NCBI GenBank assembly: GCA_964555585.1
Contig: CAZKSN010000001.1
Span: 1 to 64,000 of the forward strand
Origin: CAZKSN01 sp964555585
Lineage (GTDB): Bacteria > Bacillota_I > Bacilli_A > RF39 > UBA660
Length of the DNA: 64,000 nt
Reading direction: 5' to 3'
Each line of letters opens with the position of its first letter. Within the stretch, counting starts at the first letter, position 1. The translations under genes were made by a program, and so were the position numbers. This document shows, piece after piece, positions 35,189-44,357 of this stretch. A model generated the notes under the pieces. The model ran no database searches. It was not told the DNA's origin and worked only from the letters and a program-made list of their open reading frames with translations.

Positions 35189-36023
35189 CCTTTATTTTTT
35201 CACTTTTAATTAAATTTATTATATATAAGTTAATTCTGTCATAATCAATTTCATTGTTAATTTTTTTAAACTTTTTAAACTCTGAAATCTTTTCATAGTA
35301 TTTTTCAATATCATCTATTTCAAATTTATCTATTCCTAATTCTCTTTTCAAAATATCTTTGTAATACTTTGACAACATTTCTAATATATGAAACACTATT
35401 CTATCTAACTGAAGTACTTCTTCCTTTATAATATTCATTGAAGCTAGATTAAAGGCTGTTTCTTCATCATCAATCTTCGGCCATAATATTCCCGGAGTAT
35501 CCACTAAATCCACTTTATCACTTATTTTAACTGTTTTTAAACTTTTTGTTATACCGGGTTTATTTCCAACTTCTGTTATATTTTTATTGACTATTCTATT
35601 AATAAAAGTACTTTTACCAACATTAGGAACTCCCACTACTAGAACCTTTGCTTTTTTAGGCAGTAGTCCTTTTGCTCTTCTGTTTAAATTCTTTTCCTTC
35701 ATAAGTGCTTCAATGCAATTTATAATTGCTTTTTTATCATAATTTTCTTTAGAGTTACTTGTTAAAATAACAAAGCCCTGTTTTTCATAATAACTTTTCC
35801 ATTTTAAAGATTCCTGTTTATCACATAAATCAAATTTATTAAAAATTATTATTACTTCCTTATTTAAAGTAAATTCTTTTAAATCCTTTATATGAGAACT
35901 TTTTGGAATTCTGGCATCCACTATTTCAATTACTACATCTATTAAGGATATAATTTCTTTTATTTCTCTTTTAGTTTTAACCATATGACCAGGATACCAG
36001 TTGACACTTTTATTTTCTTTCAT
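35166..36023 (-). CDS. rbgA: Ribosome biogenesis GTPase RbgA (YlqF)
   Basis: Circularly permuted GTPase needed for late 50S assembly (285 residues). N-terminal NWYPGHMVKTKREIKE and DVVIEIVDARIPKSS are family marks; G4 FNKFDL, G1 VVGVPNVGKSTFINRI, G2 KPGITKS and G3 DTPGILWPK follow in permuted order. The C-terminal helical domain binds the 50S. It is 8 bp after lepB in the rplS-lepB-rbgA order common in Firmicutes. Confidence 0.97.
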   Translation of the reverse strand: MKENKSVNWYPGHMVKTKREIKEIISLIDVVIEIVDARIPKSSHIKDLKEFTLNKEVIIIFNKFDLCDKQESLKWKSYYEKQGFVILTSNSKENYDKKAIINCIEALMKEKNLNRRAKGLLPKKAKVLVVGVPNVGKSTFINRIVNKNITEVGNKPGITKSLKTVKISDKVDLVDTPGILWPKIDDEETAFNLASMNIIKEEVLQLDRIVFHILEMLSKYYKDILKRELGIDKFEIDDIEKYYEKISEFKKFKKINNEIDYDRINLYIINLIKSEKIKEITFDRI

Positions 36024-36031
36024 AAAAACCT

Positions 36032-36511
36032 CTATTTAATAAGTCCAAGTTTATTAAAAGGATACAGAACAACATTTATCTTTCCCAATATCTGTTCTCT
36101 TTTTATTCCTCCAAAGTATCTACTGTCCTTTGAAATATCCCTATTATCCCCTAGTACAAAATATTCTTCATCCTTTGTTTCATAAATAAAATCTTCTGTT
36201 TCTTCAAAATACACATTTGGAACTTTTTTTATTCCATTAATATATAAAACATTATCTCTATATTCTATTTTTTCATTTGGAAGACCTATTACTCTTTTAA
36301 CTAAATATTCATCATAATAGTCTACCTCCACCACATCAAATCTTTTGATTTTCCCCAATCTGTATGATATTAAGTTTACAATTACAACTTCCCCATCCTG
36401 CAATGTATCATCCATTGAATCTCCATTTACTATGGCCGGAGTAACAACAAAACTTCTAATAAATATGACCAAAGCTACCAATACAATATATGGAAATATT
36501 TTTTTTATCAT
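36032..36511 (-). CDS. lepB: Signal peptidase I
   Basis: Membrane serine protease that cleaves Sec signal peptides (159 residues). One N-terminal membrane helix (~4-24), catalytic Ser in VNGDSMDDTLQDGE, catalytic Lys in DEYLVKRVIGLP, and box E LGDNRDISKDSRYFGG. It fits the short Gram-positive type. It lies between rplS and rbgA. Confidence 0.96.
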   Translation of the reverse strand: MIKKIFPYIVLVALVIFIRSFVVTPAIVNGDSMDDTLQDGEVVIVNLISYRLGKIKRFDVVEVDYYDEYLVKRVIGLPNEKIEYRDNVLYINGIKKVPNVYFEETEDFIYETKDEEYFVLGDNRDISKDSRYFGGIKREQILGKINVVLYPFNKLGLIK

Positions 36512-36525
36512 TATTCTTTCTCCTT

Positions 36526-36554
36526 TAATAAAAAATTAGGTTTACACCTAATTT
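36526..36554 (-). terminator. Intrinsic terminator after rplS
   Basis: AAATTAGGT / ACCTAATTT (9 bp, 4-nt loop GTAA or TTAC) followed by TTTATT. The rplS stop is in the 5' arm; readthrough could feed lepB. Confidence 0.85.
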
Positions 36555-36889
36555 CTTTCTTTAATTTTGAAACTTCCTCTAATGTTTTTTAAGATGTTAC
36601 CAAGTTTACTTCTTCTAACTTTACCTTTTTTAATAACAGTGATTTTTTCAATAGTCGGACTGTTAACAGGAAAAATTCTATTAATTCCAACACTACCTGT
36701 TTTCTTTCTTACAGTAAAAGTTTCTGAAACTCCTCCACCTTTACGAGAAGTTACAACTCCTTCAAAAGCCTGAATTCTTTCTCTTTTACCTTCTTTAATC
36801 TTTACATCAACCTTTACAGTATCTCCAACTCTAAATTCTGGAACATTTTTGTTGATTTGTCTCTTGTTGATTAGATCAATTAAATTCAT
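36548..36889 (-). CDS. rplS: 50S ribosomal protein L19
   Basis: L19 (113 residues) at the 30S-50S interface. Conserved NVPEFRVGDTVKVDVKIKEG, RIQAFEGVVTSRKGGG, ETFTVRKKTGSVGINRIFPV and VRRSKLGNILKN are all present (each shown in part). A strong promoter and a structured leader precede it, as usual for autoregulated ribosomal protein genes. Confidence 0.98.
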   Translation of the reverse strand: MNLIDLINKRQINKNVPEFRVGDTVKVDVKIKEGKRERIQAFEGVVTSRKGGGVSETFTVRKKTGSVGINRIFPVNSPTIEKITVIKKGKVRRSKLGNILKNIRGSFKIKERN

Positions 36890-36912
36890 TAGTATATCCT
36901 CCTTTTTGCTTT

Positions 36913-36978
36913 CTTTAATCTTACAAAATGCATCGGATTAAGCGATATCATTGTAGCATACAATAATATTTTTGACAA
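36913..36978 (-). promoter_or_regulatory. Promoter and structured leader of rplS (candidate L19 leader RNA)
   Basis: TTGTCA (36978-36973), 17-bp spacer and TACAAT (36955-36950). The short leader forms a hairpin CTTAATC / GATTAA(A)G (36942-36936 with 36920-36913) enclosing CGATGCATTTTGTAA, just upstream of the AAAGGAGG ribosome site. Firmicutes rplS genes are known to carry an L19 leader motif; membership is likely but not proven here. Confidence 0.6.
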
Positions 36979-36987
36979 GTATTTATT

Positions 36988-37659
36988 TTAGTCACCGAAA
37001 TCATTCTGATAACTGATTAAGCTGGCACTTATAACTCCATCTATATTTTGAATTTTATCAAGTAATTCAGTGTTATTCTCTTTAATAGTACTTTCAAAAG
37101 TAAGTTCACAGGTATTGTTTATAAAAGTTTTACTTTTAACTTTATAGTTTGGTATTTTAGCTAATACCTTTTCTATGTGATCATTAAACTCACTGCTGTA
37201 TTTTACTACGAATAAATATCTTGAAGAGATTCTAAATCCCATTAAATAACTTACATAATATAAAAGTCCCAAACCTAATGAAGCAACTATTGAAACCAAA
37301 TACAATCCTGCACCTGACATAATTCCCGCAGTGATACCCCAAAACATAAACCCTGTATCAACAGGTTCTTTTACAGCTGTTCTAAAACGAACTATGGATA
37401 AAGCACCAACCATACCTAAAGACAATGCTAGGTTAGAACTTATTGTTCTGATTACTAAAGCTGTAACCATTGCAAGCAGTATTATGCATAATGCAAACGT
37501 CTTTGAATAAACAACTCCAGTATATGTCTTCTTATATATATAAATTATAAACAATCCTATTAGGAACGCTACTATAAGTGATAATATAATTTTTTCTATT
37601 GAAATCGTTCCCGTAAATTCCGATACTACACTTTTCTTAATTAAATCTAAAAATCCCAT
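36988..37659 (-). CDS. DUF4956 membrane protein
   Basis: A 223-residue protein with four membrane helices (~24-45, ~53-72, ~77-95, ~108-140) and a C-terminal soluble ferredoxin-like domain. The DUF4956 hallmark GMVGALSIVRFRTAVKEPVD is present (shown in 20). It lies 13 bp downstream of the VTC-domain gene and 5' to no other gene. DUF4956, VTC and CotH proteins are commonly neighbours; together they suggest a membrane-associated phosphate polymer or surface-phosphorylation system. Confidence 0.9.
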   Translation of the reverse strand: MGFLDLIKKSVVSEFTGTISIEKIILSLIVAFLIGLFIIYIYKKTYTGVVYSKTFALCIILLAMVTALVIRTISSNLALSLGMVGALSIVRFRTAVKEPVDTGFMFWGITAGIMSGAGLYLVSIVASLGLGLLYYVSYLMGFRISSRYLFVVKYSSEFNDHIEKVLAKIPNYKVKSKTFINNTCELTFESTIKENNTELLDKIQNIDGVISASLISYQNDFGD

Positions 37660-37672
37660 TTTCCTTCACTCC

Positions 37673-38365
37673 TTATAATATACTTCTACATATTGCAAAC
37701 TTTGATACTGATTGTCTAAACATTGGAATAGTTGCTAATATATTTGTAATATGTTCCGGTATAAAGTCATTAAATTTTACTTCCAATACTTCTTTATCCT
37801 TCTCCAGCACTTTAAATGTTGGCAGACAATCATTAAATATTTCCTTACTGTAAGCACAACTTCTTACATCCTCATCAAATGTTATTCTTAAGTCTGATAA
37901 GTCCAGCGTATAAGCTAGTCTTTCATAATCAACAATAACCACCGGTTTCAATTTTTTTAATTTTGCATCTGCAATGAACTGTTTCAGTAAACCTTCTTCC
38001 TTAATATCATTTATATAAATATCATCAAGATTATCACTTATCAGCTTATTACATAATTCTTTATTTATATTAATACTAATTTTTCTGGTCAAATCTTTAC
38101 TCTTGTATTTACATTCTAATTTTATGAAATTATCATCATAATTGTAATATCTGATTCTATATTTTTTTCTGAATTCCACTCCATTTATTTTTTCATAATA
38201 CGCACTTGATTTATAATCATCAAAATATATGCTTCTTATAAAATATGTGTTGTTTTCATTTATAGAGTTCTTATCAATATTCATTAGCAGTGATAATTTA
38301 TACTTTAAAACATTAGCTAATCTTTTTGAAACAATAAATTTTAATTCATGTCTGTATTTACTCAT
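37673..38365 (-). CDS. VTC-domain (polyphosphate polymerase-type) protein
   Basis: A 230-residue triphosphate-tunnel protein related to the catalytic domain of yeast Vtc4. Tunnel residues are visible: YRHELKFIV (N-terminal K), FIRSIYFDD, RKKYRIRYYN (paired Arg), IKLECKYK, VVIVDYERLAY, DLRITFDEDV, VLEVKFND (Glu) and SKFAICR (Lys). No membrane segment is present, so partners must anchor it. ATG 38365 overlaps the cotH stop by 8 bp, indicating translational coupling. Polyphosphate synthesis from ATP is the likely but unproven activity. Confidence 0.88.
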   Translation of the reverse strand: MSKYRHELKFIVSKRLANVLKYKLSLLMNIDKNSINENNTYFIRSIYFDDYKSSAYYEKINGVEFRKKYRIRYYNYDDNFIKLECKYKSKDLTRKISININKELCNKLISDNLDDIYINDIKEEGLLKQFIADAKLKKLKPVVIVDYERLAYTLDLSDLRITFDEDVRSCAYSKEIFNDCLPTFKVLEKDKEVLEVKFNDFIPEHITNILATIPMFRQSVSKFAICRSIL

Positions 38366-41246
38366 CAATATCACCAAAATACTTTTCCATCTCAGAATCA
38401 CTTAAAGAGAAATATGATTTTATCTGCTTTAATAGATATTCATTTCTGTCATTTATATAATCTTTTAACTCATCAAGCTCTTCCTTCCACAAATTCATAG
38501 TGAATCCCCATCTTTCCTGATTTCTGGGCATCTCTGGAAGTATAGTATTATATAATATATTCATTTTATCATTTATACGTTTTTTAGTCCATACATTATT
38601 TAAATTATAGCTTAGTCTTTCAACAAATCTTTCCTTAAACTCTTTGCTTTTCATTAAAGCTCTTATTAATGTATTGTTATATTTCACCGGATTTCCCACT
38701 CCATCTGGATCAGTCATGAAATTAAAATAATTTATACTTTCATTATAAAATGCATAATCTAAATCATAGAATATGTAGTTCCATTTTCCATTTTCAACAT
38801 TCGGATTTGAAAAATATCTTTGATTAACTATGTCATTATTTGTTGTCCACACTTCAGCAATCCAGAAATCTATTAAACTATCTATATCTACCCTTTCCTT
38901 AACATAATTATAATTAGCTGCTTTAGACAAGCTGTTATTTCTGACATAATTTAATAATTTATTATAATCGGCAGAAGTTCCGTAAGTTATATCATTGTCA
39001 ACTCTTATAATATTTGTTTTAACTGGTGATACATTATAATGATTGGATACAAATTCCTCATCAACTTTTTCTCTTAAAAAATAAACTCCCCAATACTTTC
39101 CATTAATATAAAGAATTACTGCCTTATAAGCTTGAACATCCAAATTAGTCACTCCATCAACTATTGAAGTTCCAAGTTCATCTCTTATCATTGTACTTTT
39201 ATAATCTTGAGAACCGCTTCTTACTATTAAAGTATTAAAATTAGTATAATTTCTATTATCAAACACTTTATATTTTAATTCAGTCTCTCCATATTGCTTT
39301 TTAAATTTTAAGGAAAAACTCTGCTTTGCCAAGCCTCTTGTGGCTCCTCCAAATAATTTAAATCCACACGGTATTGAGAAACTGCTGTCTGCTTCATAAA
39401 GCTCCGCATAAGCGCTCACCTCTAGATCCTCATTCCAAGGATCTTTAGATACTTTTGAAAAATTAGAAGGATTCATTGAAATAGACAAAACAGGTAAAGT
39501 ATGGTTTTCATTAATTATATAAGAAAAAGTCGCGGCTTCACTGACTTTTTTTCCTGATTCATAGTTTACTGCTTTTATAACGGTGGTTTTTGTAATTTTA
39601 ATTCCTCCGCTATATAATTTTGAACTTGTAGTCGGATTACTTCCATCGGTAGTGTAATAAATTTTCCCAGGAGCTTTTAACTTTACATTAAGTTCATCCA
39701 CATCATTAAAAACACCTGCAAGAGTTGAAGCTTCAGGTGTATAAGATATTTCTCTAATTCCAGAAGAGTTTTCACTTCCCGGTGAAGGAGTGCTTATATA
39801 GAAGAAGCCTGAACTGTTATTCCTTCCATAGCTGTAATTTGCAGGAATATTATACAAAAATACTGTATCAGTTATTTTGCTGTTTTTAATTAAATATACT
39901 CCATCATTATTTGATAATTTAAAGTTTAAATGATAATAGTCATCATTTGTTAAGTCAGTATCTTCAGAAGCAATTAAAACTATATATTCTTTGGGTTTTA
40001 AATTTATATCAGGCAGTTTAAACATTTCTTTATCATCTAAATCGTTACTTATATAATATTCACTTAAATTTATTGCACTGTTAGAATTGTTTTTAAGTTC
40101 TATCCAGTCATAGTATTCTCCGCCATTCTGAGAAATATATTTACTATTATTATTCATCACTTCGTTTATCATCAATCCTGAATTATTTTTCAGATACTTG
40201 ACACCATACTTTTCAGCTCCTGCACTTGTATTTGCATATCCTGGAGAAATATTTGCAGTCTCATAAAATTCATTGTCAGTTTTAACCATGGCATGCCCAT
40301 TGGCAAGATTTTCATAAGAAATACTGTCAATCACTTTGCCATCAGATTTTGACAATATGGCATATCCAGTATTAGAATTTAAATTAAAATCAGCATAAAA
40401 ATCTTCATCTAAATCATCACTGTTATTGGTATAAATAACTGTTGATTCATTTGATTTAAGTGTTTTACTGGTTAATTTCCATTTAAAGGGCACTACAGCA
40501 CTGTCAGAGATATAATAATCACTTATATCAACAGTTTTATCACTCATATTGGTTATTTCAATATATCCACTCAGCAAATTATTTTCATCAAGAAAATTTC
40601 CTTTATTTACTGGTAGAAATTCTGTAATTCTTAATATATTTTCTTCAGATTTTAAAGATTCCTGAAAGAGATTAAAACCCTCTTCACTATTTTCAAACCC
40701 TGGAGTTGGCTTATTTGTCTTATACCAAACACCGGATTCATCTCTTATAAAAGAGTAATTGTTCTTTATCTTTTCTGTTTGAAAAGCATCTACAACCTCA
40801 CCATTTGGATCTCTTAAAGATAATACTTCTCCCCCACTACTGCTTAAACTAAAATTGGCAGATAGTTCACTGGCAGCTCCGGATAAAAATATTACTAAAT
40901 ATTCATCAGATTTTATTGTAACATCTGGAAAAGCCCATTTTACTTCATTGTCCTTATCTGATAATCCGTAATTTAATAGAGTTATGTCTTTACTTGAACC
41001 ATTATAAAGTTCTATCCAATCATAACTGTTTCCAGTAGAATCAATTATTACTCCATCATTTGATGAACAGACTTCATTTATAACCAATTCAGTTATATTC
41101 ATATCTAAAGAATCAGATAATTCAATGGTATTCAATGATTCTTTTTTACTTGTAACCAGACTTAAAACTGTTAAAATAACGACAATAAAAAAAATTGATA
41201 ATAGAAATTTTATATTTTTTTTAAATTCTTCACTATTAAATTTCAT
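38358..41246 (-). CDS. CotH kinase family protein with lamin-tail domains
   Basis: A 962-residue exported protein. A single N-terminal membrane helix (~13-33) is followed by three lamin-tail-like domains (~50-150 INEVCSSNDG...YDWIELYNGS; ~205-320 ITEFLPVNKG; ~355-470 INEVMNNNSK...YDWIELKNNS), a chitobiase/hexosaminidase C-terminal-type domain (~500-560, YYTTDGSNPTTSS) and a CotH kinase domain (~590-930) with GFKLFGGATRGLAKQSF, VRSGSQDYKSTMIRDEL, YWGVYFLREKVDE and FYDLDYAFYN. CotH proteins are secreted protein kinases. It heads the CotH-VTC-DUF4956 operon, so its substrate may be a surface protein. Confidence 0.9.
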   Translation of the reverse strand: MKFNSEEFKKNIKFLLSIFFIVVILTVLSLVTSKKESLNTIELSDSLDMNITELVINEVCSSNDGVIIDSTGNSYDWIELYNGSSKDITLLNYGLSDKDNEVKWAFPDVTIKSDEYLVIFLSGAASELSANFSLSSSGGEVLSLRDPNGEVVDAFQTEKIKNNYSFIRDESGVWYKTNKPTPGFENSEEGFNLFQESLKSEENILRITEFLPVNKGNFLDENNLLSGYIEITNMSDKTVDISDYYISDSAVVPFKWKLTSKTLKSNESTVIYTNNSDDLDEDFYADFNLNSNTGYAILSKSDGKVIDSISYENLANGHAMVKTDNEFYETANISPGYANTSAGAEKYGVKYLKNNSGLMINEVMNNNSKYISQNGGEYYDWIELKNNSNSAINLSEYYISNDLDDKEMFKLPDINLKPKEYIVLIASEDTDLTNDDYYHLNFKLSNNDGVYLIKNSKITDTVFLYNIPANYSYGRNNSSGFFYISTPSPGSENSSGIREISYTPEASTLAGVFNDVDELNVKLKAPGKIYYTTDGSNPTTSSKLYSGGIKITKTTVIKAVNYESGKKVSEAATFSYIINENHTLPVLSISMNPSNFSKVSKDPWNEDLEVSAYAELYEADSSFSIPCGFKLFGGATRGLAKQSFSLKFKKQYGETELKYKVFDNRNYTNFNTLIVRSGSQDYKSTMIRDELGTSIVDGVTNLDVQAYKAVILYINGKYWGVYFLREKVDEEFVSNHYNVSPVKTNIIRVDNDITYGTSADYNKLLNYVRNNSLSKAANYNYVKERVDIDSLIDFWIAEVWTTNNDIVNQRYFSNPNVENGKWNYIFYDLDYAFYNESINYFNFMTDPDGVGNPVKYNNTLIRALMKSKEFKERFVERLSYNLNNVWTKKRINDKMNILYNTILPEMPRNQERWGFTMNLWKEELDELKDYINDRNEYLLKQIKSYFSLSDSEMEKYFGDIDE

Positions 41247-41312
41247 AACTCACCAACTTTTTATTTTTTACTAATTACAATTCTAACATGAATCAACTAT
41301 ATTTTCAATTAT

Positions 41313-41768
41313 TTATCTACTAATGTTCTTTTCTTCTGTATAATCCATGTACATTAATTGTTTATATAAAATTCTTTCATTAAATCTGATTTTAAATTCT
41401 TCCTCCATCAGAATTAATTTACTAAGAATTTCTTTATACTGCTTCTCATGTAAATATGCCTTATATTTATTAACTAGCATACTTTTCATTTTTTGAATTT
41501 CATCCAATGTTTGCTTTGCATCTCCGTTATCATCATCGGATTCTCCACCAAGTATTTTATTTATTAATTTTAAAAGTTTATCAAATTTTTTATTGATTTT
41601 TTGAAGAATAAAAGATTTTACAAGTTTGTTATCCACTAAGGTTATATTTTTAATTACAAAGGGACTGTCATCTTTTTTATTCTGAGGAGTAATATCCAAA
41701 CCTTCAATTTTATCTGGAAAAGATACCAGTTCAAACTTAACTTCTTTTTTATTTAAAATATATTTCAT
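41313..41768 (-). CDS. Unknown coiled-coil protein downstream of trmD
   Basis: A 151-residue basic protein with an N-terminal beta part (KYILNKKEVKFELVSFP, FVIKNITLVDNK) and a long helical C-terminal half (IQKMKSMLVNKYKAYL, LILMEEEFKIRFNER) that may form a coiled coil. No family was recognised. ATG 41768 is chosen because AAGGTG lies 8 nt upstream; an in-frame GTG and ATG lie just before. It is 10 bp after trmD and probably shares its transcript. Confidence 0.65.
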   Translation of the reverse strand: MKYILNKKEVKFELVSFPDKIEGLDITPQNKKDDSPFVIKNITLVDNKLVKSFILQKINKKFDKLLKLINKILGGESDDDNGDAKQTLDEIQKMKSMLVNKYKAYLHEKQYKEILSKLILMEEEFKIRFNERILYKQLMYMDYTEEKNISR

Positions 41769-41778
41769 TTTCATCACC

Positions 41779-42441
41779 TTATTTCAATAAATCTTTTCTT
41801 TTAGTCACTGTTAATCTCTTTTTTTCATTTTCTCTATATTCTTTTATTTTTTTATGATCTCCGCTTAACAGTACTTCAGGTACTTCCATATCTCTAAATT
41901 TTCTAGGTTTGGTGTATACCGGATAGTCCAATAAATTATCATTAAATGATTCAGATTCCAAACTTTCTTCTGCTATGACACCATCTATCAGTCTTATAAC
42001 TGCATCACTTATAACCATTGAAGGAAGTTCTCCTCCGGTTAAGATATAATCTCCAATACTTATTTCTTCATTCGCAAGAGTATATATTCTTTCATCAAAT
42101 CCTTCATAATGTCCACATATAATAATAATATGTTTTTTATCTTTTAAGTTTACTGCAGCTTTTTGATTAAAAGTTTTACCTCTTGGGGTTGTAATGATAA
42201 TATATGACTCAGCTGTCTTAATACTTTCAACAGCATTAAAAACCGGTTCACACATCATAATCATACCAGAGCCTCCACCAAATGCATAATCGTCTACCTG
42301 ACCATTTTTATATGGAGTATAATCTCTAATATCTATAACATTTATTTCCACTTTATTTTTTTCAATGGCTCTCTTAATTATGCTTTCACTAATAAAGTTT
42401 TCAAACATAGTTGGAAATAATGTTAAAATATCTATCTTCAT
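41779..42441 (-). CDS. trmD: tRNA (guanine-37-N1)-methyltransferase
   Basis: SPOUT methyltransferase (220 residues) making m1G37, which prevents frameshifting. MKIDILTLFPTMFENF at the start, DDYAFGGGSGMIMMCEP-type DYAFGGGSGMIMMCEPVF, ICGHYEGFDERIY and EISIGDYILTGGELPSMV are diagnostic. It starts on the base after rimM ends, the standard rimM-trmD pair. Confidence 0.97.
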   Translation of the reverse strand: MKIDILTLFPTMFENFISESIIKRAIEKNKVEINVIDIRDYTPYKNGQVDDYAFGGGSGMIMMCEPVFNAVESIKTAESYIIITTPRGKTFNQKAAVNLKDKKHIIIICGHYEGFDERIYTLANEEISIGDYILTGGELPSMVISDAVIRLIDGVIAEESLESESFNDNLLDYPVYTKPRKFRDMEVPEVLLSGDHKKIKEYRENEKKRLTVTKRKDLLK

Positions 42442-42926
42442 TATATCAATCCTTCCAAATTTTTTAAAATGATTTTTTTATTTTTTACGTCTATTTCTTT
42501 AATAAAGTTATCATGGTAGGGAATTAAATTCTTATTTATGATGAGTAATCTGTTTTTTCCTCTGTATTCAATATTATCAATTTTTCCAATATTTTCTTCA
42601 TTATAATAGGCATTTAAACCAATAATATCTGTATCTAAGTATTCATTTTCTTTTAAAATTAATTTTTCTTTTAAATAATATACAGCTTTTCCTTTATACT
42701 TCAGCACAGCATCAATATCATTAATTCCTTTAAATTTAATCATATCAAAATTTTTATGTTTCCTATAAGTTTCAATTTCCAACTCTTNNNNNNNNNNTGA
42801 CTCTCCAACTAAAATAGTATTACTGATTCTAAATATTTGAGCTTTATATTCAAAATCACTTAATATTTTAATTTCACCCTTCAAGGCATGTGTATTTACA
42901 ATCTTTCCAATATAGATATGTTCCAT
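42441..42926 (-). CDS. rimM: Ribosome maturation factor RimM (contains assembly gap)
   Basis: 16S rRNA processing factor (about 161 residues). EHIYIGKIVNTHALKGEIKI is the conserved N-terminus; the C-terminal PRC-barrel part is seen in LDTDIIGLNAYYNEENIGKI and LLIINKNLIPYHDNFIK. Ten Ns at 42788-42797 fall at residues ~44-47. The frame is the same on both sides, so the true gap length is probably 10 plus or minus a multiple of 3. Placement before trmD supports the call. Confidence 0.92.
   Translation of the reverse strand: MEHIYIGKIVNTHALKGEIKILSDFEYKAQIFRISNTILVGESXXXXELEIETYRKHKNFDMIKFKGINDIDAVLKYKGKAVYYLKEKLILKENEYLDTDIIGLNAYYNEENIGKIDNIEYRGKNRLLIINKNLIPYHDNFIKEIDVKNKKIILKNLEGLI
42788..42797. 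other. Assembly gap (10 N)
   Basis: Ten unresolved bases inside rimM. Ten Ns are a scaffolding placeholder, so actual length is unknown and gene order across it rests on read pairing; both flanks encode RimM in one frame, which supports the join. Confidence 0.98.
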
Positions 42927-42928
42927 AA

Positions 42929-43651
42929 TTACCTCATATGATAAAGAATAATACCTGAAGCTACACCTACATTTAAACTTTCACATTTATTACTAATTTC
43001 TATTTTTATATTTTCATCACATATATCTAATATTTCCTTTTTTACTCCTGAACCTTCATTTCCAAATACAATAGCATAGCTGTCTTGCTTTTCAATACTG
43101 TCTAATTCTTTAGAATATTCTAAAGCCGTTCCATAAATTTTAATCTCTTTTTGTTTTAATATATTTATAAAATCTGTTAAATCTCCAGTTATTATATTTA
43201 CATTAAATATCATACCCTGTGAACCTCTGATAACTTTTTCATTATATAAGCTGACAGAATCCTTACTAAAAATAATCGTATCCACATTAAAAGCAACACA
43301 ATTTCTTATAATTGTTCCCACATTTCCTGGATCTTGAATTCCATCTAGTAAAACGATTTTATTTCCTAGTATTTCACTACTTTCAAATTTCCTGCATACT
43401 GCGATAACTGGTGTAACAGTTTCTAAAAATGATAACTCTTTCATTACTTGCATAGTTACAAAAGTCTTTTCACCATTAAAGTTTATTTTAGTATCTTTTA
43501 ACAATATTAATTCTGAAACAATATTTTTTTTTAAGGCTTCTTCAACCAAATGAAAACCTTCAACTAAAAATTTGTTTTCTTCATTTATATATTTTTTTAA
43601 TTTTAGTTTTTTTAAATATTTAATTTTATCATTATTTAAAGATTCAATCAT
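42929..43651 (-). CDS. TrmH/SpoU family RNA 2'-O-methyltransferase
   Basis: A 240-residue SPOUT enzyme. An N-terminal RNA-binding substrate domain (KFLVEGFHLVEEALKKN) is followed by the catalytic knot: LLDGIQDPGNVGTIIRNCVA (motif 1, N and R), AIVFGNEGSGVKKEI (motif 2) and ISNKCESLNVGVASGIILYH (motif 3). It methylates ribose in rRNA or tRNA; the exact nucleotide is not predictable. It lies 2 bp upstream of rimM. Confidence 0.93.
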   Translation of the reverse strand: MIESLNNDKIKYLKKLKLKKYINEENKFLVEGFHLVEEALKKNIVSELILLKDTKINFNGEKTFVTMQVMKELSFLETVTPVIAVCRKFESSEILGNKIVLLDGIQDPGNVGTIIRNCVAFNVDTIIFSKDSVSLYNEKVIRGSQGMIFNVNIITGDLTDFINILKQKEIKIYGTALEYSKELDSIEKQDSYAIVFGNEGSGVKKEILDICDENIKIEISNKCESLNVGVASGIILYHMR

Positions 43652-43654
43652 TTT

Positions 43655-44290
43655 TTATTCCTCTTTCAATACTTTTCTGTTTAATCTATAATTTGGTTTA
43701 TACTTACTAACACAATTCCAAAATTCTTTTGAGTGATTAAAATAAATAAAATGGCATAATTCATGTATTATAACGTAATCTATCTCGTCTATTCCATATT
43801 TAATTAAATCCAAATTTAGTTTAATTAACTTGCCTTTTTTATTGCAGTAACCCCACTTGCTTTTCATTCTTCTTATTTTTAATTCAGGATATGGAATGCT
43901 TTCAAATAAATTATAACATATATTTAGTCTTTCTTTAAATGTTTTTAAAGCAATATTTCTATAAAACTTTAATAATTCCTGTTTATCTTTAACATATATT
44001 TTATCTTCAAATATTTCTGGTTTTTTAAAGGAATTACATACTACTACATCATATTTTTTACCTAGTAAATAAAAGTTTTCTTCTTTCTTTATTCTATTTT
44101 CTTGAAGTTTTATCATTTTTAAAATAGAATCTTTATTATTTTCTACAAAATTTATAATAGTATGTGAACTTATTAAATAATTAGCGGTTACGTATATTTC
44201 TAAATTATTTTTAACTCTTAGATACATATTTTTTATATTTTTTTTAATTATGTTAACTTTATATGACTTATCATTTATTATTACTTCCAT
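43655..44290 (-). CDS. YgjP-like zinc metalloprotease domain protein
   Basis: A 211-residue protein with the M48/WLM-like signature HELCHFIYFNHSKEFW (HExxH plus downstream His) and the family motifs IRRMKSKWGYCNKKGK and YVIIHELCH. ATG 44290 is chosen with GGAG 6 nt upstream; the earlier ATG at 44302 overlaps the ribosome site. The family (DUF45) is thought to be zinc-dependent peptidases, with substrate unknown. It is 3 bp before the TrmH gene. Confidence 0.9.
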   Translation of the reverse strand: MEVIINDKSYKVNIIKKNIKNMYLRVKNNLEIYVTANYLISSHTIINFVENNKDSILKMIKLQENRIKKEENFYLLGKKYDVVVCNSFKKPEIFEDKIYVKDKQELLKFYRNIALKTFKERLNICYNLFESIPYPELKIRRMKSKWGYCNKKGKLIKLNLDLIKYGIDEIDYVIIHELCHFIYFNHSKEFWNCVSKYKPNYRLNRKVLKEE

Positions 44291-44317
44291 ACATTTCTCC
44301 ATATTTATTATATATTA

Positions 44318-44348
44318 TAAAATAAAAACAAGCAATTAATAGCTTGTT
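44318..44348 (-). terminator. Intrinsic terminator after the phosphoketolase gene
   Basis: AACAAGC / GCTTGTT (7 bp, 8-nt loop) followed by TTTATTTTATA, 10 nt after the stop codon. Confidence 0.85.
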
Positions 44349-44357
44349 TATTCTTAA

